Of a DNA stretch of 64,000 nt, positions 51,718-60,016 are shown in pieces. The position numbers were made by a program, and so were the translations under genes. The stretch spans positions 4,151,798 through 4,215,797 of the forward strand of contig NZ_CP075191.1 of the NCBI RefSeq assembly GCF_020510625.1, in the 5' to 3' direction. The stretch comes from Ferribacterium limneticum (lineage in GTDB: Bacteria > Pseudomonadota > Gammaproteobacteria > Burkholderiales > Rhodocyclaceae). The notes below the pieces were generated by a model, which made no database searches, was not told the origin of the DNA, and was given only the letters and a program-made list of their open reading frames with translations. Positions within the stretch are counted from its first letter, which is position 1; the number at the start of each line of letters is the position of its first letter.

Positions 51718-52476
51718 TCAGGCGGTCAGGTAACGGAGCAGCAACATTGGCAGGCGGAGCACGAAGCCGATGAACAGCCGGGTATGCATCCAGGTCAGCA
51801 GTGTGTTGTCACGCAGGTATTTGAAATGCGAAACGCCGCCTTCGTCGGCCCGGAAATAACGGACCGGGGCATCGATATTGACCGGCTTGACGCCAGCCCA
51901 GCACAGGCGAACCACGGCTTCGGGGTCAAAATCGAAGCGGCGCATGAAGCGGGTGGCGCGCATGATCTTGATCAGCGGCATGATCGGATAGACGCGGAAA
52001 CCGTACAGCGAGTCGCCGATGCCCATCCACAGCGTTTCCAGGTTGGCCCAGCCGTTCGACACCTTGCGACCATTGACGCGCAACGCCGGCGCATCGGCAT
52101 CGAAGACCGGCTTGCCGAGCACCATCGTTGCCGGCTGCGCCTGAGAGGCGGCCATGAAAGCCGGGATCAGGTCAGCCGGGTGCTGGCCATCCGAATCCAT
52201 GGTCAGGGCGTGGGTGTAGCCCGCAGCGCCGGCCTGCATGATGCCTTCAAGCACAGCCGCACCCTTGCCCCGGTTTTCCGGCAGGACGATGACCTTCAAA
52301 CCCTCATCGCTCGCCGCCAGTGCCTGCAGCTTTTCGGCGCTGCCATCCGTGCTGCCATCGACCACCACCCAGACCGGCGTCCATTGGGCGCGGGCGGAGC
52401 GCACGGTGTCGAGTAGCTTGGGGCCGGGGTTATAGCTGGGGATCAGGACGAGATGGGTCGTTGAAGCGGCGGACAT
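51718..52476 (-). CDS. Family 2 glycosyltransferase
   Basis: The 252-residue GT-A glycosyltransferase has LIPSYNPGPKLLDTV, VVDGSTDGS and the DXD-like MDSDGQHPADL, with a C-terminal hydrophobic patch for membrane association. In aryl-polyene loci a family 2 glycosyltransferase paired with an acyltransferase (ApeJ-like) builds the lipid anchor. Here the two are separate adjacent genes. This gene follows the acyltransferase by 12 bases. Confidence 0.88.
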   Translation of the reverse strand: MSAASTTHLVLIPSYNPGPKLLDTVRSARAQWTPVWVVVDGSTDGSAEKLQALAASDEGLKVIVLPENRGKGAAVLEGIMQAGAAGYTHALTMDSDGQHPADLIPAFMAASQAQPATMVLGKPVFDADAPALRVNGRKVSNGWANLETLWMGIGDSLYGFRVYPIMPLIKIMRATRFMRRFDFDPEAVVRLCWAGVKPVNIDAPVRYFRADEGGVSHFKYLRDNTLLTWMHTRLFIGFVLRLPMLLLRYLTA

Positions 52477-52488
52477 GGTGAAATGGGT

Positions 52489-53271
52489 TCAGATAGCAAA
52501 CGCTGCAGTCGACGGAGATGCCTGGCCTAATTCCGCACGGAAGTAGGCTTCAAGCTCAGCGGTGAAGGCCTGGAGATTGGCCGGTGGCGGAAAGCGGCGG
52601 CCGAGGCGGATGCGGCAACGCAAGGGCAGGGAAGGGCGACGGAATAGTGGCCAGGCCTTGCCGAGATAGGGCGTCGAGAACTCGATCAGCAGCGTCTGCA
52701 CCGGCGTCTTGCTCCGCCCGGCAATCAGCCCGACACTCGGCGAGCATGCCTCGATCGGGAAATTCAGGGTGCGGGAGCCTTCGGGAAAGATGACCAGATG
52801 AGCCCCTTGTTGAAGTTCGTCGCGTGAACTGAGGATCATCTCCAGCGCCGCATCATTGCGGATGTAACGAGCCAGCCGGGCAGCCGCGCCGAACAGCAGG
52901 TTATCCATCAGCGAGGCCTTCATCACGCAGACGGCGTTGGGCAGCCGGGAAACGATCATCACCGCATCGAGCAGGGACGGGTGGTTGGCCGCGACCACGA
53001 GCGGCCCTTTGTCGCGCAGCTGATCGATTTCACGCAGGTCGAAGCGACAGGCGCAGAACAGCGAAAGCAGGTGCAGATAGAACCGGAAACCCAAGGAAAT
53101 CATGGTCCGCCCCAAAGGCTGACCGAGGCGCCGGGGCAGCAGGGGGTTCAGAATCAGCGCACAGGGCAGCCAGAGCAGACAAAGCAGCGCCAGCAGGCCG
53201 AGTCCGAGCACCATGGCGACGTACTCGTAGGCTATCCACAAGGGATTGCCTGCGCTGCTGCGATCAGTCAT
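52489..53271 (-). CDS. PlsC-type 1-acyl-glycerol-3-phosphate acyltransferase
   Basis: The 260-residue membrane-bound acyltransferase has an N-terminal helix and the PlsC motifs: NHPSLLDAVM (NHX4D, about residue 95) and FPEGSRTLNF (about 160). It would acylate a glycerolipid or sugar acceptor. Its position between an outer-membrane protein and a glycosyltransferase, in the same run as halogenase and chorismatase, suggests attachment of the pigment to a lipid. It overlaps the upstream gene by eight bases. Confidence 0.87.
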   Translation of the reverse strand: MTDRSSAGNPLWIAYEYVAMVLGLGLLALLCLLWLPCALILNPLLPRRLGQPLGRTMISLGFRFYLHLLSLFCACRFDLREIDQLRDKGPLVVAANHPSLLDAVMIVSRLPNAVCVMKASLMDNLLFGAAARLARYIRNDAALEMILSSRDELQQGAHLVIFPEGSRTLNFPIEACSPSVGLIAGRSKTPVQTLLIEFSTPYLGKAWPLFRRPSLPLRCRIRLGRRFPPPANLQAFTAELEAYFRAELGQASPSTAAFAI

Positions 53272-54112
53272 CGACCTTCACGCGCGTCGACGATTCTCCA
53301 AGTATCCAGGTAATGGCGATGCCGCCGGCGACATAATTTTTCTGGCGGACCAGCGGGCTATCCTCGAACGTCGAACCGCTCAGGTTGTCGTAGCGGACGA
53401 AGCCACCCACCCAGTATTTCGGGAAGCGCTTGGACAGGGCGACCAGATACTGCATGCCGGCATAGCCGGACTTCGCTTCGTAAGCCGGGCGATCGGCGGT
53501 CGCGTATTGCGGCGCCACCGAGTAGTAGTAGGCGTGCTGGCGCTTGTCACCGAACAACGGGCCGGCCAGCATGCCGAGGTTCCAGCCGCCCATGCCCGGT
53601 ATGTCGGTGATGTCCATATTCAGCTTGGGGTGGAAAACCCAGCCGATGTCCTTGGGGCTTCCCTCAACGGTGAAGGCCGTGCGCAGGGGCAGCAATAGCT
53701 TGACGAAGCGGGCCCGGTTCTCGGAGCGCCAGAAGGTGACATCCATCTGCGGCCCGATCTCGAACGTCGCCTCAAGATCCGGCATGCCGCTACGGGCCCG
53801 GATGTCGTCACTGCTGCCCGGTGGCGAGAGCGCCATGCTGACGGTCAGGTCGACACGATCCGAATCGAAGAAGCTGCCGCGGATGCCATGCCGGTCAGCT
53901 TTCAGGAAATCGCCGTGGTAAGTGAAATGCGGCACCGGCATCATGAAATTATTGGTCTGGTCCGAACCGCGATAGGACGGAAAGCTGAAAGCCGCGGCGC
54001 CGGCGCCGATTTCCCACAGCGGCTTGTCTTCAGCGGCCAGGGCACCCGAAACGAACGACGCCAGGCTCAATGCGGTCAGCGCACCTGTCCAGAATTTGTT
54101 CGAATTGGCCAT
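53264..54112 (-). CDS. MipA/OmpV-family outer-membrane protein
   Basis: The 282-residue protein has a signal peptide (cleavage near GALAAEDK), then a beta-rich MipA/OmpV domain: EIGAGAAAFSFPSYRGSDQ, LDLTVSMAL-like strands and a C-terminal ITWILG strand. The family sits in the outer membrane as a scaffold for cell-wall enzymes or as a porin. ATG 54112 is chosen; the frame is open upstream inside the chorismatase gene. It overlaps that gene by one base. Confidence 0.85.
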   Translation of the reverse strand: MANSNKFWTGALTALSLASFVSGALAAEDKPLWEIGAGAAAFSFPSYRGSDQTNNFMMPVPHFTYHGDFLKADRHGIRGSFFDSDRVDLTVSMALSPPGSSDDIRARSGMPDLEATFEIGPQMDVTFWRSENRARFVKLLLPLRTAFTVEGSPKDIGWVFHPKLNMDITDIPGMGGWNLGMLAGPLFGDKRQHAYYYSVAPQYATADRPAYEAKSGYAGMQYLVALSKRFPKYWVGGFVRYDNLSGSTFEDSPLVRQKNYVAGGIAITWILGESSTRVKVDD

Positions 54113-55116
54113 CAACGACTCCCCAGGGTATGCGAGGCCATCGCCTCGATTTCGAGCAACAAATCCTGTCGGCAGATATCTGCCTGCAAATAGACGACTT
54201 CCGCCTGGCCGATCAACGACACCAAGGTCTCCCGAATAAGCGGGAAGTCCCCGGCCTGGCGAACGTAAACACGGTAGGAAAGCTCTCCCAGCCCGAACCC
54301 TCCCGACCGACACTGCCGGTTGCCTTCAGCCAGCACAGCGGCGACATTGGCCATCGCTTCGTGGCACTGCCCGGCGACATCGCCCGGATGCACCGTCTGG
54401 TGGCCGACAATGCTGGCCGTGCCGGATATGAACAGCAGTTCCTGTCCCGGCAAATAGGCGAGGGCGGCGCGCGAGAAAGTCGGGCTACGCGGGCCGTAAT
54501 CGGCCGGATAGTTGTAGGCGCTGACCTGACGGGGGTTTTCAACCGGCACCGCCGGCGCCTCACCGGCCATGAAGGCAATGCTCAGCGCCCCGCCGACCAG
54601 CCCGATCGCGCAAGCGGCCGGCACATTGCCGGTAGCACCGCGATGGCATTCGAGGAAAGCATCCTGCCGGCCAACGTTGAACTGCCGGTAGCGCTCCAGC
54701 CCCTGGGTTTCCAGATTGATTTCCGCCAGGTAATTCCAGACTCGCCACAGATGCGGCACCTGCTCGGCATCCAGCAGTCGGAAGATACGGCGATAGGCTT
54801 CCTCACTGGCCGCCTGCAGCGATGAACACTTGGGCGATCCCTTGAAATCCGCCTCGTCCAGCTCGATCACGCCAAACAGCAGGCCACCGGCCTTGCGCCA
54901 GACGATCTCTTCGCAATGCCCGGCCTTGATCGGCCCATCGATCCGCCAGGTCTCATGGACGACCGTCGAGGTCGCCCCAAGCAAGGGGGCAAAAATGCGT
55001 TGCACTGGCCAGGCCGGAATAGCGCCGTTAGGCGGTTCGCCAAGCAGGGCACCACCGAGTTCGCTGCCGGTTTCACGTGAAACCGTGGCGGGCGAGGAAA
55101 TGAACTGAAGCGTCAC
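54112..55116 (-). CDS. Chorismatase, XanB2/FkbO/Hyg5 type (hydroxybenzoate synthase)
   Basis: This 334-residue enzyme splits chorismate without PabB/UbiC-type chemistry. Family members give 3-hydroxybenzoate, 4-hydroxybenzoate or a dihydroxy-cyclohexadiene acid. The C-terminal half has the RidA/YjgF-like fold with FISGTASIVGHQTVHPGD and CHEAMANVAAVL. The middle block QVSAYNYPADYGPRSPTFSR is the XanB2-like signature. In Xanthomonas XanB2 makes the 3-hydroxybenzoate starter of xanthomonadin. Here it directly follows a halogenase-like gene. The GTG at 55116 shares a base with that gene's stop. A parS core lies inside its 5' end and encodes part of TVSRETG. Confidence 0.82.
   Translation of the reverse strand: MTLQFISSPATVSRETGSELGGALLGEPPNGAIPAWPVQRIFAPLLGATSTVVHETWRIDGPIKAGHCEEIVWRKAGGLLFGVIELDEADFKGSPKCSSLQAASEEAYRRIFRLLDAEQVPHLWRVWNYLAEINLETQGLERYRQFNVGRQDAFLECHRGATGNVPAACAIGLVGGALSIAFMAGEAPAVPVENPRQVSAYNYPADYGPRSPTFSRAALAYLPGQELLFISGTASIVGHQTVHPGDVAGQCHEAMANVAAVLAEGNRQCRSGGFGLGELSYRVYVRQAGDFPLIRETLVSLIGQAEVVYLQADICRQDLLLEIEAMASHTLGSR
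55070..55083. other. parS site (perfect core) inside a gene
   Basis: GTTTCACGTGAAAC is a perfect parS core, lying within codons about 12-16 of the chorismatase gene. It is about 9 kb from the expected dnaA start, the usual origin-near position. The same codon context (VSRET) occurs upstream of the hydrolase at 38070 because of the identical core. Confidence 0.9.
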
Positions 55117-56450
55117 TATGCGTTATAAACGACCGCGTCGTCGACCTTGCGAATGTTGAATTTGCGGCGTTTCCAGCCCATGAAGGCCTTCCTCGGCTGC
55201 ATGATGTTGGCGATGTAATAGAGCATCTTGAAGGCAAAGATCGACGACCAGATCGGCGTCTTGCCGAAAATGTCACCGGCCAGCATCGACAGCACGGCTT
55301 CCTTGGTCCGGAACAGGTTACGCGGCCCCATGAAGAATTCGCGCATGATCGGGTTGGTTACCCGGTAGATGAACCACGAGAATTCCTTCGGCCCATGCTT
55401 CATCAGCGCATCGAATTTCTTCAGCGCAGCCGGCGCCTTGGCCGGCGCTTTCAGGCAGGTATCGATCGCCTCGGCGGCAATGACGCCACTGTTCATGGCG
55501 AGCAGCACGCCGGACGAGAACACCGGATCGATGAAGGCGTAGGCGTCGCCGAGCATCACGTAGTTGTTGCCGTGGTTGCGCTCGGAAACGTAGGAGAAAT
55601 TGCCGGTGGCCTCGATTTCATTGACCAGCTTGGCATCCATCAGGCGCTCGGTCAGCTTCGGACACTGGGCAAAACCATCGCGCAGGAACTGCTCAAGGCT
55701 GCGCTCGCCCTTGGTCTTCATGTAGTACGGCCAGGTCACCATGCCGATACTGGTCACATCGTTCTGCATTGGAATGAACCAGAACCAGCCGTGCTCGAAC
55801 CAGAAAATGGTGATGTTGCCCTCGGCGACACCCTCGTGGCGTTTGCAGCCGGTGAAGTGACCATAAATCGCCGAACTGTTGTGCTTGGGATTGCGGTGCT
55901 TGATCTGGAAGCGGTTGGCCAGGAAGGTATCGCGACCGGAAGCATCGACGACGAAGCGGGCCTGCCATTCGGTTTCACGGCCATCATCATGTACGGCTCG
56001 GATGGCTGCGCTGTTGTCGGGCAGGAAATCGACCGCCTTGGCCTTGCAGCCTTCGTGGACCTCGACGCCCTTCTTTTCGGCATTGCGGATCAGGATCGTA
56101 TCGAACTGGTCGCGCTTGACCTGATAGGCGTGGGGCATGGACTTGTCCCAGGCTTCGGCAAAAGTGAAAACCGACGACATTTCGTGGTGCGGCGAGACGA
56201 ACTCGGCGCCCGGTTTATGCATGCCGATCGCTTTGACTTCCTCGGCAATACCCATGCGCTCGAACAGCGGCAGGTTGGCCGGAAGCAGCGATTCGCCGAT
56301 ATGAAAACGCGGATGGTGCGCCTTTTCCAGCATCACCACCTTGTAACCCTTCTCGGCCAGCATCGGCGCCACGGTACAACCGGCCGGCCCGCCACCAATC
56401 ACCAGTACGTCGCATTGACGACGCTCCACACCCTGCCCCTGCTGTTCCAT
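55116..56450 (-). CDS. Flavin-dependent halogenase-like protein
   Basis: This 444-residue flavoprotein has the FAD-binding GGGPAG (about 18-23), the halogenase-type block RFHIGESLLPANLPLFERMG, and GWFWFIP, which is the WxWxIP motif separating halogenases from monooxygenases. A Lys in MHKPGAEF lies where FADH2-dependent phenolic halogenases keep the catalytic Lys. It has GMLGDAYAF-like FAD contacts (VMLGDAYAFIDP). Xanthomonadins are brominated by such an enzyme, so halogenation of the aryl polyene is a plausible role. A reductase to supply FADH2 is not seen nearby. A geranylgeranyl-reductase-like role is the less likely alternative. Confidence 0.82.
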   Translation of the reverse strand: MEQQGQGVERRQCDVLVIGGGPAGCTVAPMLAEKGYKVVMLEKAHHPRFHIGESLLPANLPLFERMGIAEEVKAIGMHKPGAEFVSPHHEMSSVFTFAEAWDKSMPHAYQVKRDQFDTILIRNAEKKGVEVHEGCKAKAVDFLPDNSAAIRAVHDDGRETEWQARFVVDASGRDTFLANRFQIKHRNPKHNSSAIYGHFTGCKRHEGVAEGNITIFWFEHGWFWFIPMQNDVTSIGMVTWPYYMKTKGERSLEQFLRDGFAQCPKLTERLMDAKLVNEIEATGNFSYVSERNHGNNYVMLGDAYAFIDPVFSSGVLLAMNSGVIAAEAIDTCLKAPAKAPAALKKFDALMKHGPKEFSWFIYRVTNPIMREFFMGPRNLFRTKEAVLSMLAGDIFGKTPIWSSIFAFKMLYYIANIMQPRKAFMGWKRRKFNIRKVDDAVVYNA

Positions 56451-56494
56451 CTTTGCGACCCTTTATCCGTTCTCTGTGGCGGCAATCAGTATTT

Positions 56495-57136
56495 TTATTT
56501 GCCCTTGTAGGTCATATAGCCGACGGTTTCGGAGTGTCCATCGATCTTGCTGACCGTTCCGCCCTTGGTCCAATAAACATAATACGGGCCGAAGCTCGAC
56601 CACCAGTAACGCCAGTACGGGCCATCCAGGCGCTGATTCTCGTTGGTCTGCGGATGGCCGACCGAGATGATGACCTGTTCCTTGGTCATCCCCTTCATCA
56701 ACTGCCCCTTGGCAATCGCGTTGCGCACAGCCGGGGAGTATCTGGCGATCTTGGCTTTCGGATCATCAAGCACGACCAGCTTGTTCACCCACTGCTCGGT
56801 TTTCTCTTCGGCCCGACCATAGTCGTGCCCAAGGCGCATTGGTTTGCCATCAATCTCGACGTAGGCGCGGTAGCCGTCGATCTTCAGCACCTTGATCGGT
56901 GTTCCGGCCGCGATAAACGGCAACTGGGCGAGGTTGGAGTCGCTGATCCAGTCGCTGGAATAGTGCAGATTGCAGCAGGCGTAGCCATTGCGGATGCCGG
57001 TTTCCTTCCTGACCTCGGCTGCCGGCTTGCCTTCTTCCGGCTTGGTGTCCGTTCCCTTGCAGGCAGACAGCATGGCCAGGGCACAGAAAGCAGCGGCCAA
57101 TACTGAAAAGTGGCTAAAAACAATTTTTTCCTTCAT
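56495..57136 (-). CDS. Lipoprotein with BamE/SmpA-like C-terminal motif
   Basis: The 213-residue protein is a lipoprotein with lipobox LSAC (Cys about 26). An SH3-like middle part carries CC in YACCNLHYSS. The C-terminal block LMKGMTKEQVIISVGHPQTN resembles the helical repeat of BamE/SmpA proteins. It is not recognised as a named family. It lies 44 bases before the halogenase gene in the same direction, so it may be the second gene of that operon. Confidence 0.7.
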   Translation of the reverse strand: MKEKIVFSHFSVLAAAFCALAMLSACKGTDTKPEEGKPAAEVRKETGIRNGYACCNLHYSSDWISDSNLAQLPFIAAGTPIKVLKIDGYRAYVEIDGKPMRLGHDYGRAEEKTEQWVNKLVVLDDPKAKIARYSPAVRNAIAKGQLMKGMTKEQVIISVGHPQTNENQRLDGPYWRYWWSSFGPYYVYWTKGGTVSKIDGHSETVGYMTYKGK

Positions 57137-57175
57137 GACCGGTTTACCTTTTTGCCCGCAACGAAAGACCGGCGA

Positions 57176-58822
57176 TTATACCGCCGGCTGGACGGCTGGC
57201 GGCGGGCAACAGGTGCTACCTTCATACACCACCGGAATAATGGCTTTCATCGCTTCACGCCGTGTCATCTTGACCGGTGACATCGAGACGATGTTGTCGA
57301 TCTGCAGATCGGTGGACAACTGTGGTTTCAGGCCAACGGGCTGACGCGGATGCAGCGCAAATTCGCGCTTGGCCTTTTCCAGCTGTTCCTTGTTGGAACT
57401 GAAATAACGGGCCGCCGCTATCGTTTCGGGCAAATGTTTCAGAATATGCCACAGGCTCCAGCGGTGAGCCCACAAGCGCTTGGCAAAGCGCCGGCGATAG
57501 CCCTTGCTGTCGTAGAAGCGTTTGACGTGCCAGTTGTACAAGGCGTCCATTTCCTCGCGTGACTTGAAGCCATGGGGCAGGAAAACAAAATTGAGGCAGT
57601 TCATCAGACGCCAGTCTTCAATGAAACTCCCCGACACTTCCGAGGCACATTCATCCCAGATCGGCGCCCCATGCAGCGGGCTGAACTTGGTCATGTTCAT
57701 TTCATCGAGGTCGAGCGAGAGGACGAAATCGCTGGTCACCTTGACTGTTTCTGGCGTTTCTCCCGGCATGCCGAAAATGAACAAACCCTTGGCCCGCATT
57801 CCTGCGGCGTGGATCTGGCGCACCGTTTCACGCACGGCTTCCAGTGTCACCCCGGCCTTGTGGCGCTCCATCATCATCGGATCAGCCGATTCGATGCCCA
57901 TCGAGACCATCAGCACTCCGGCCTGCTTCAGCTTGGCCAACATCTCGTCGGAGGTGTGGCCAGTACGGATCGCACAGTTCCACTGGATACCCAGCGGCTT
58001 TTCGATCAGCAGCTCGCATAACTCGAACACACGCTGCTTCTTGGCCGTGAACAGGTCGTCGTACATGTTGATGTGATAAACGCCGAACTTGTCCCGCAGG
58101 TACTTCATGTGATCGTAGGTGTATTGCGCCGAATTGGTCTTGTACAAGCGCTCGAATACCGTGCGGTCGCAGAAGGAGCAGGTGTAGGGACAGCCGCGCG
58201 AGGTGATCATCGTCGCGCCGTAACGCTTTTCGTAGGCAAACAAGGGCAGATGATAGGCGTGCGGGAAGCCGGCCAACTTCTCGTAAGCCGGGAAGGGCAG
58301 TTCGTCGAGATCGAGAATGCGATCACGACGTGGATTGACGACAATTTTCCCCTGTTCGTTGCGCCAGACCAGGTTGCCAATCCCGCTCAAGGGCTTGCCG
58401 TCAGCCAGATCGAGAAATGAGCCTTCGCCTTCGCCGATCACCAGATAATCGATTTCCGGAAAGTGTTCGAGAATCGGCGCGCCGAGCGACGAGACATGCA
58501 CATTGCCGAAGACAATCTTGATCTCCGGCCGGCGCTCGCGAATATAGGCGGCAATCTCGAAGGCATCCATGAAGCCGGAAGTCGTCGCCGAAAAACCGAC
58601 CATTTCCGGATCGGTCGCCAGCACGATTTCGGCATTCTCGGCAATTGTCGGCGGCGCATAGGGCCCCAGACAGTCATGCAATTGAACGCTATGCCCAAAT
58701 TTTTCCAGCCAGGAAGCCAGCTGCATGATGCCAATCGGCGGCATGCGGTTGGCCAGCACCGAAAAATCCGGCTGACCAGGGACAAAATTGAAACCAGCAG
58801 GGTGAACGAGCGTGACGCGCAT
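57176..58822 (-). CDS. B12-binding-domain radical SAM protein
   Basis: The 548-residue enzyme has an N-terminal cobalamin-binding-type domain (about 1-140) with HDCLG in the place of the DxHxxG motif. The radical SAM barrel has the cluster motif CPYTCSFC near residue 210. A C-terminal helical domain follows, ending in a CC pair. It is the BchE/P-methyltransferase-like class, which can C-methylate or cyclise lipids, pigments or phosphonates. Substrate unknown. It heads the minus-strand run leading to the halogenase and chorismatase, which makes a pigment-tailoring role possible. Confidence 0.82.
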   Translation of the reverse strand: MRVTLVHPAGFNFVPGQPDFSVLANRMPPIGIMQLASWLEKFGHSVQLHDCLGPYAPPTIAENAEIVLATDPEMVGFSATTSGFMDAFEIAAYIRERRPEIKIVFGNVHVSSLGAPILEHFPEIDYLVIGEGEGSFLDLADGKPLSGIGNLVWRNEQGKIVVNPRRDRILDLDELPFPAYEKLAGFPHAYHLPLFAYEKRYGATMITSRGCPYTCSFCDRTVFERLYKTNSAQYTYDHMKYLRDKFGVYHINMYDDLFTAKKQRVFELCELLIEKPLGIQWNCAIRTGHTSDEMLAKLKQAGVLMVSMGIESADPMMMERHKAGVTLEAVRETVRQIHAAGMRAKGLFIFGMPGETPETVKVTSDFVLSLDLDEMNMTKFSPLHGAPIWDECASEVSGSFIEDWRLMNCLNFVFLPHGFKSREEMDALYNWHVKRFYDSKGYRRRFAKRLWAHRWSLWHILKHLPETIAAARYFSSNKEQLEKAKREFALHPRQPVGLKPQLSTDLQIDNIVSMSPVKMTRREAMKAIIPVVYEGSTCCPPPAVQPAV

Positions 58823-58892
58823 GGAACTTCCTCGGACTAAGTGGCTGGATTTTATTAGAAAAAACCATTCCGCTTCGGTTCCGGAAAAAGTA

Positions 58893-59672
58893 TTACCAGG
58901 CCGCTAAGGTATCCCAGGCAAATTTGACGATCAGCACCCCAAGCATGACCAGAAACACCTTCCGGATAAAACCACTGCCATGCTTCAAGGCCAGCCAGGT
59001 ACCGGCCATCGATCCACTGACATTGGCCACGGCCATGGCGGCGGCAAGTAGCGGCAGCACATATCCGTTAGGCAGAAAATAGGAAAGCGCCGCCAGATTG
59101 GTCGCCACATTGACCACCTTGGCACTGGCTGAGGCGTGCAGAAAATCGAAACCAAAGAAACGAACGAACAGGAAGATCAGGAAACTGCCCGTACCCGGTC
59201 CGAAAAAACCATCATAAAACCCGATAACGCCACCAAGCAATGTGGCGTAGATCAGTTCGCGATGACCACCATGCGCCGGTACATGCGATTGCCCGAAATC
59301 CTTTTTCTTCAGCGTGTAAACCGCTGCAAAGATCAACAGGAACAGAATCAGTGGTCTTACCGATTCCTTGGGCAACCAGGCGACGACAGCAGCCCCGATG
59401 TAGGCGAAAAAAAACGCCGAACTGGCAGCTGGCAAGATGGTTCGCCACGGCATGGCGACTTGCCGCGCATAGCGCCACGTTGCATTGGCGGTTCCGACAA
59501 CGCTGGCTGATTTGTTGGTTCCGAACAGGGTTGCTGCCGATTCGCCTGGATATGCCGCAAACAGGGCAGGAATCTGGATCAAGCCACCGCCACCGACCAC
59601 TGAATCAACCGCTCCGGCCAGAAAAGCGGCCACAACCAACGTCAGCAGCACCGGATCCAAAACCTCGATCAT
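58893..59672 (-). CDS. TSUP-family transporter (TauE/SafE type)
   Basis: This 259-residue membrane protein has eight to nine helices and the conserved first-repeat motif GAVDSVVGGGGLIQIPAL and the second-repeat GFYDGFFGPGTGSF. The family exports sulphite, sulphoacetate and related anions, or takes them up; the substrate is not set by sequence. It starts at 59672 with the putative origin region upstream and lies 70 bases after the radical SAM gene, with no operon link proved. Confidence 0.88.
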   Translation of the reverse strand: MIEVLDPVLLTLVVAAFLAGAVDSVVGGGGLIQIPALFAAYPGESAATLFGTNKSASVVGTANATWRYARQVAMPWRTILPAASSAFFFAYIGAAVVAWLPKESVRPLILFLLIFAAVYTLKKKDFGQSHVPAHGGHRELIYATLLGGVIGFYDGFFGPGTGSFLIFLFVRFFGFDFLHASASAKVVNVATNLAALSYFLPNGYVLPLLAAAMAVANVSGSMAGTWLALKHGSGFIRKVFLVMLGVLIVKFAWDTLAAW

Positions 59673-59772
59673 TTGTCAGATGCCAATGTTGGGCAGGTTA
59701 AAGCTGAACAGTATTGAGCAGTTTTCATGGTTGGAACGCCCAAGTACTTGATCCGGAATTCGGGGAACGTTG

Positions 59773-60004
59773 TTGTCTACAGGTTTTAATAATAACTATA
59801 TGTAAACCTACTACTTAGAATAACTCAGCAACAACTCTGTGGATAAGTTAAATTTAACTTTTAAAATCAAAATACTAATGAATTAAAATCAGCGTCGACA
59901 ACCCACTGAATAGCCTGTGGATGAATTCCGGATTGTTTTGCAGTTTCTGAAAAAGAGAGAGTTGCCCACAATCGGCGGACAGCTTGTGCACAGGGTTATG
60001 GACA
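59773..60004. other. Candidate replication origin: DnaA boxes with AT-rich core
   Basis: The 344-base gap between the TSUP gene and mnmE holds a perfect DnaA box TGTGGATAA at 59838-59846. Degenerate boxes follow: TGTGGATGA at 59916, TTGCCCACA at 59962, TTGTGCACA at 59984, TTATGGACA at 59996 and TTGTCTACA at 59773. An AT-rich stretch runs about 59787-59890 (TTAAATTTAACTTTTAAAAT) and could be an unwinding element. The dnaA start is expected about 4 kb away. Whether this or the rpmH-dnaA gap is the origin cannot be settled by reading. Confidence 0.55.
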
Positions 60005-60016
60005 GGCTATAAACGC

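Noticed and set aside
55395..56510. 371-codon plus-strand frame
   Set aside because: Antisense to the halogenase-like gene, without its own ribosome-binding site or recognisable domain.
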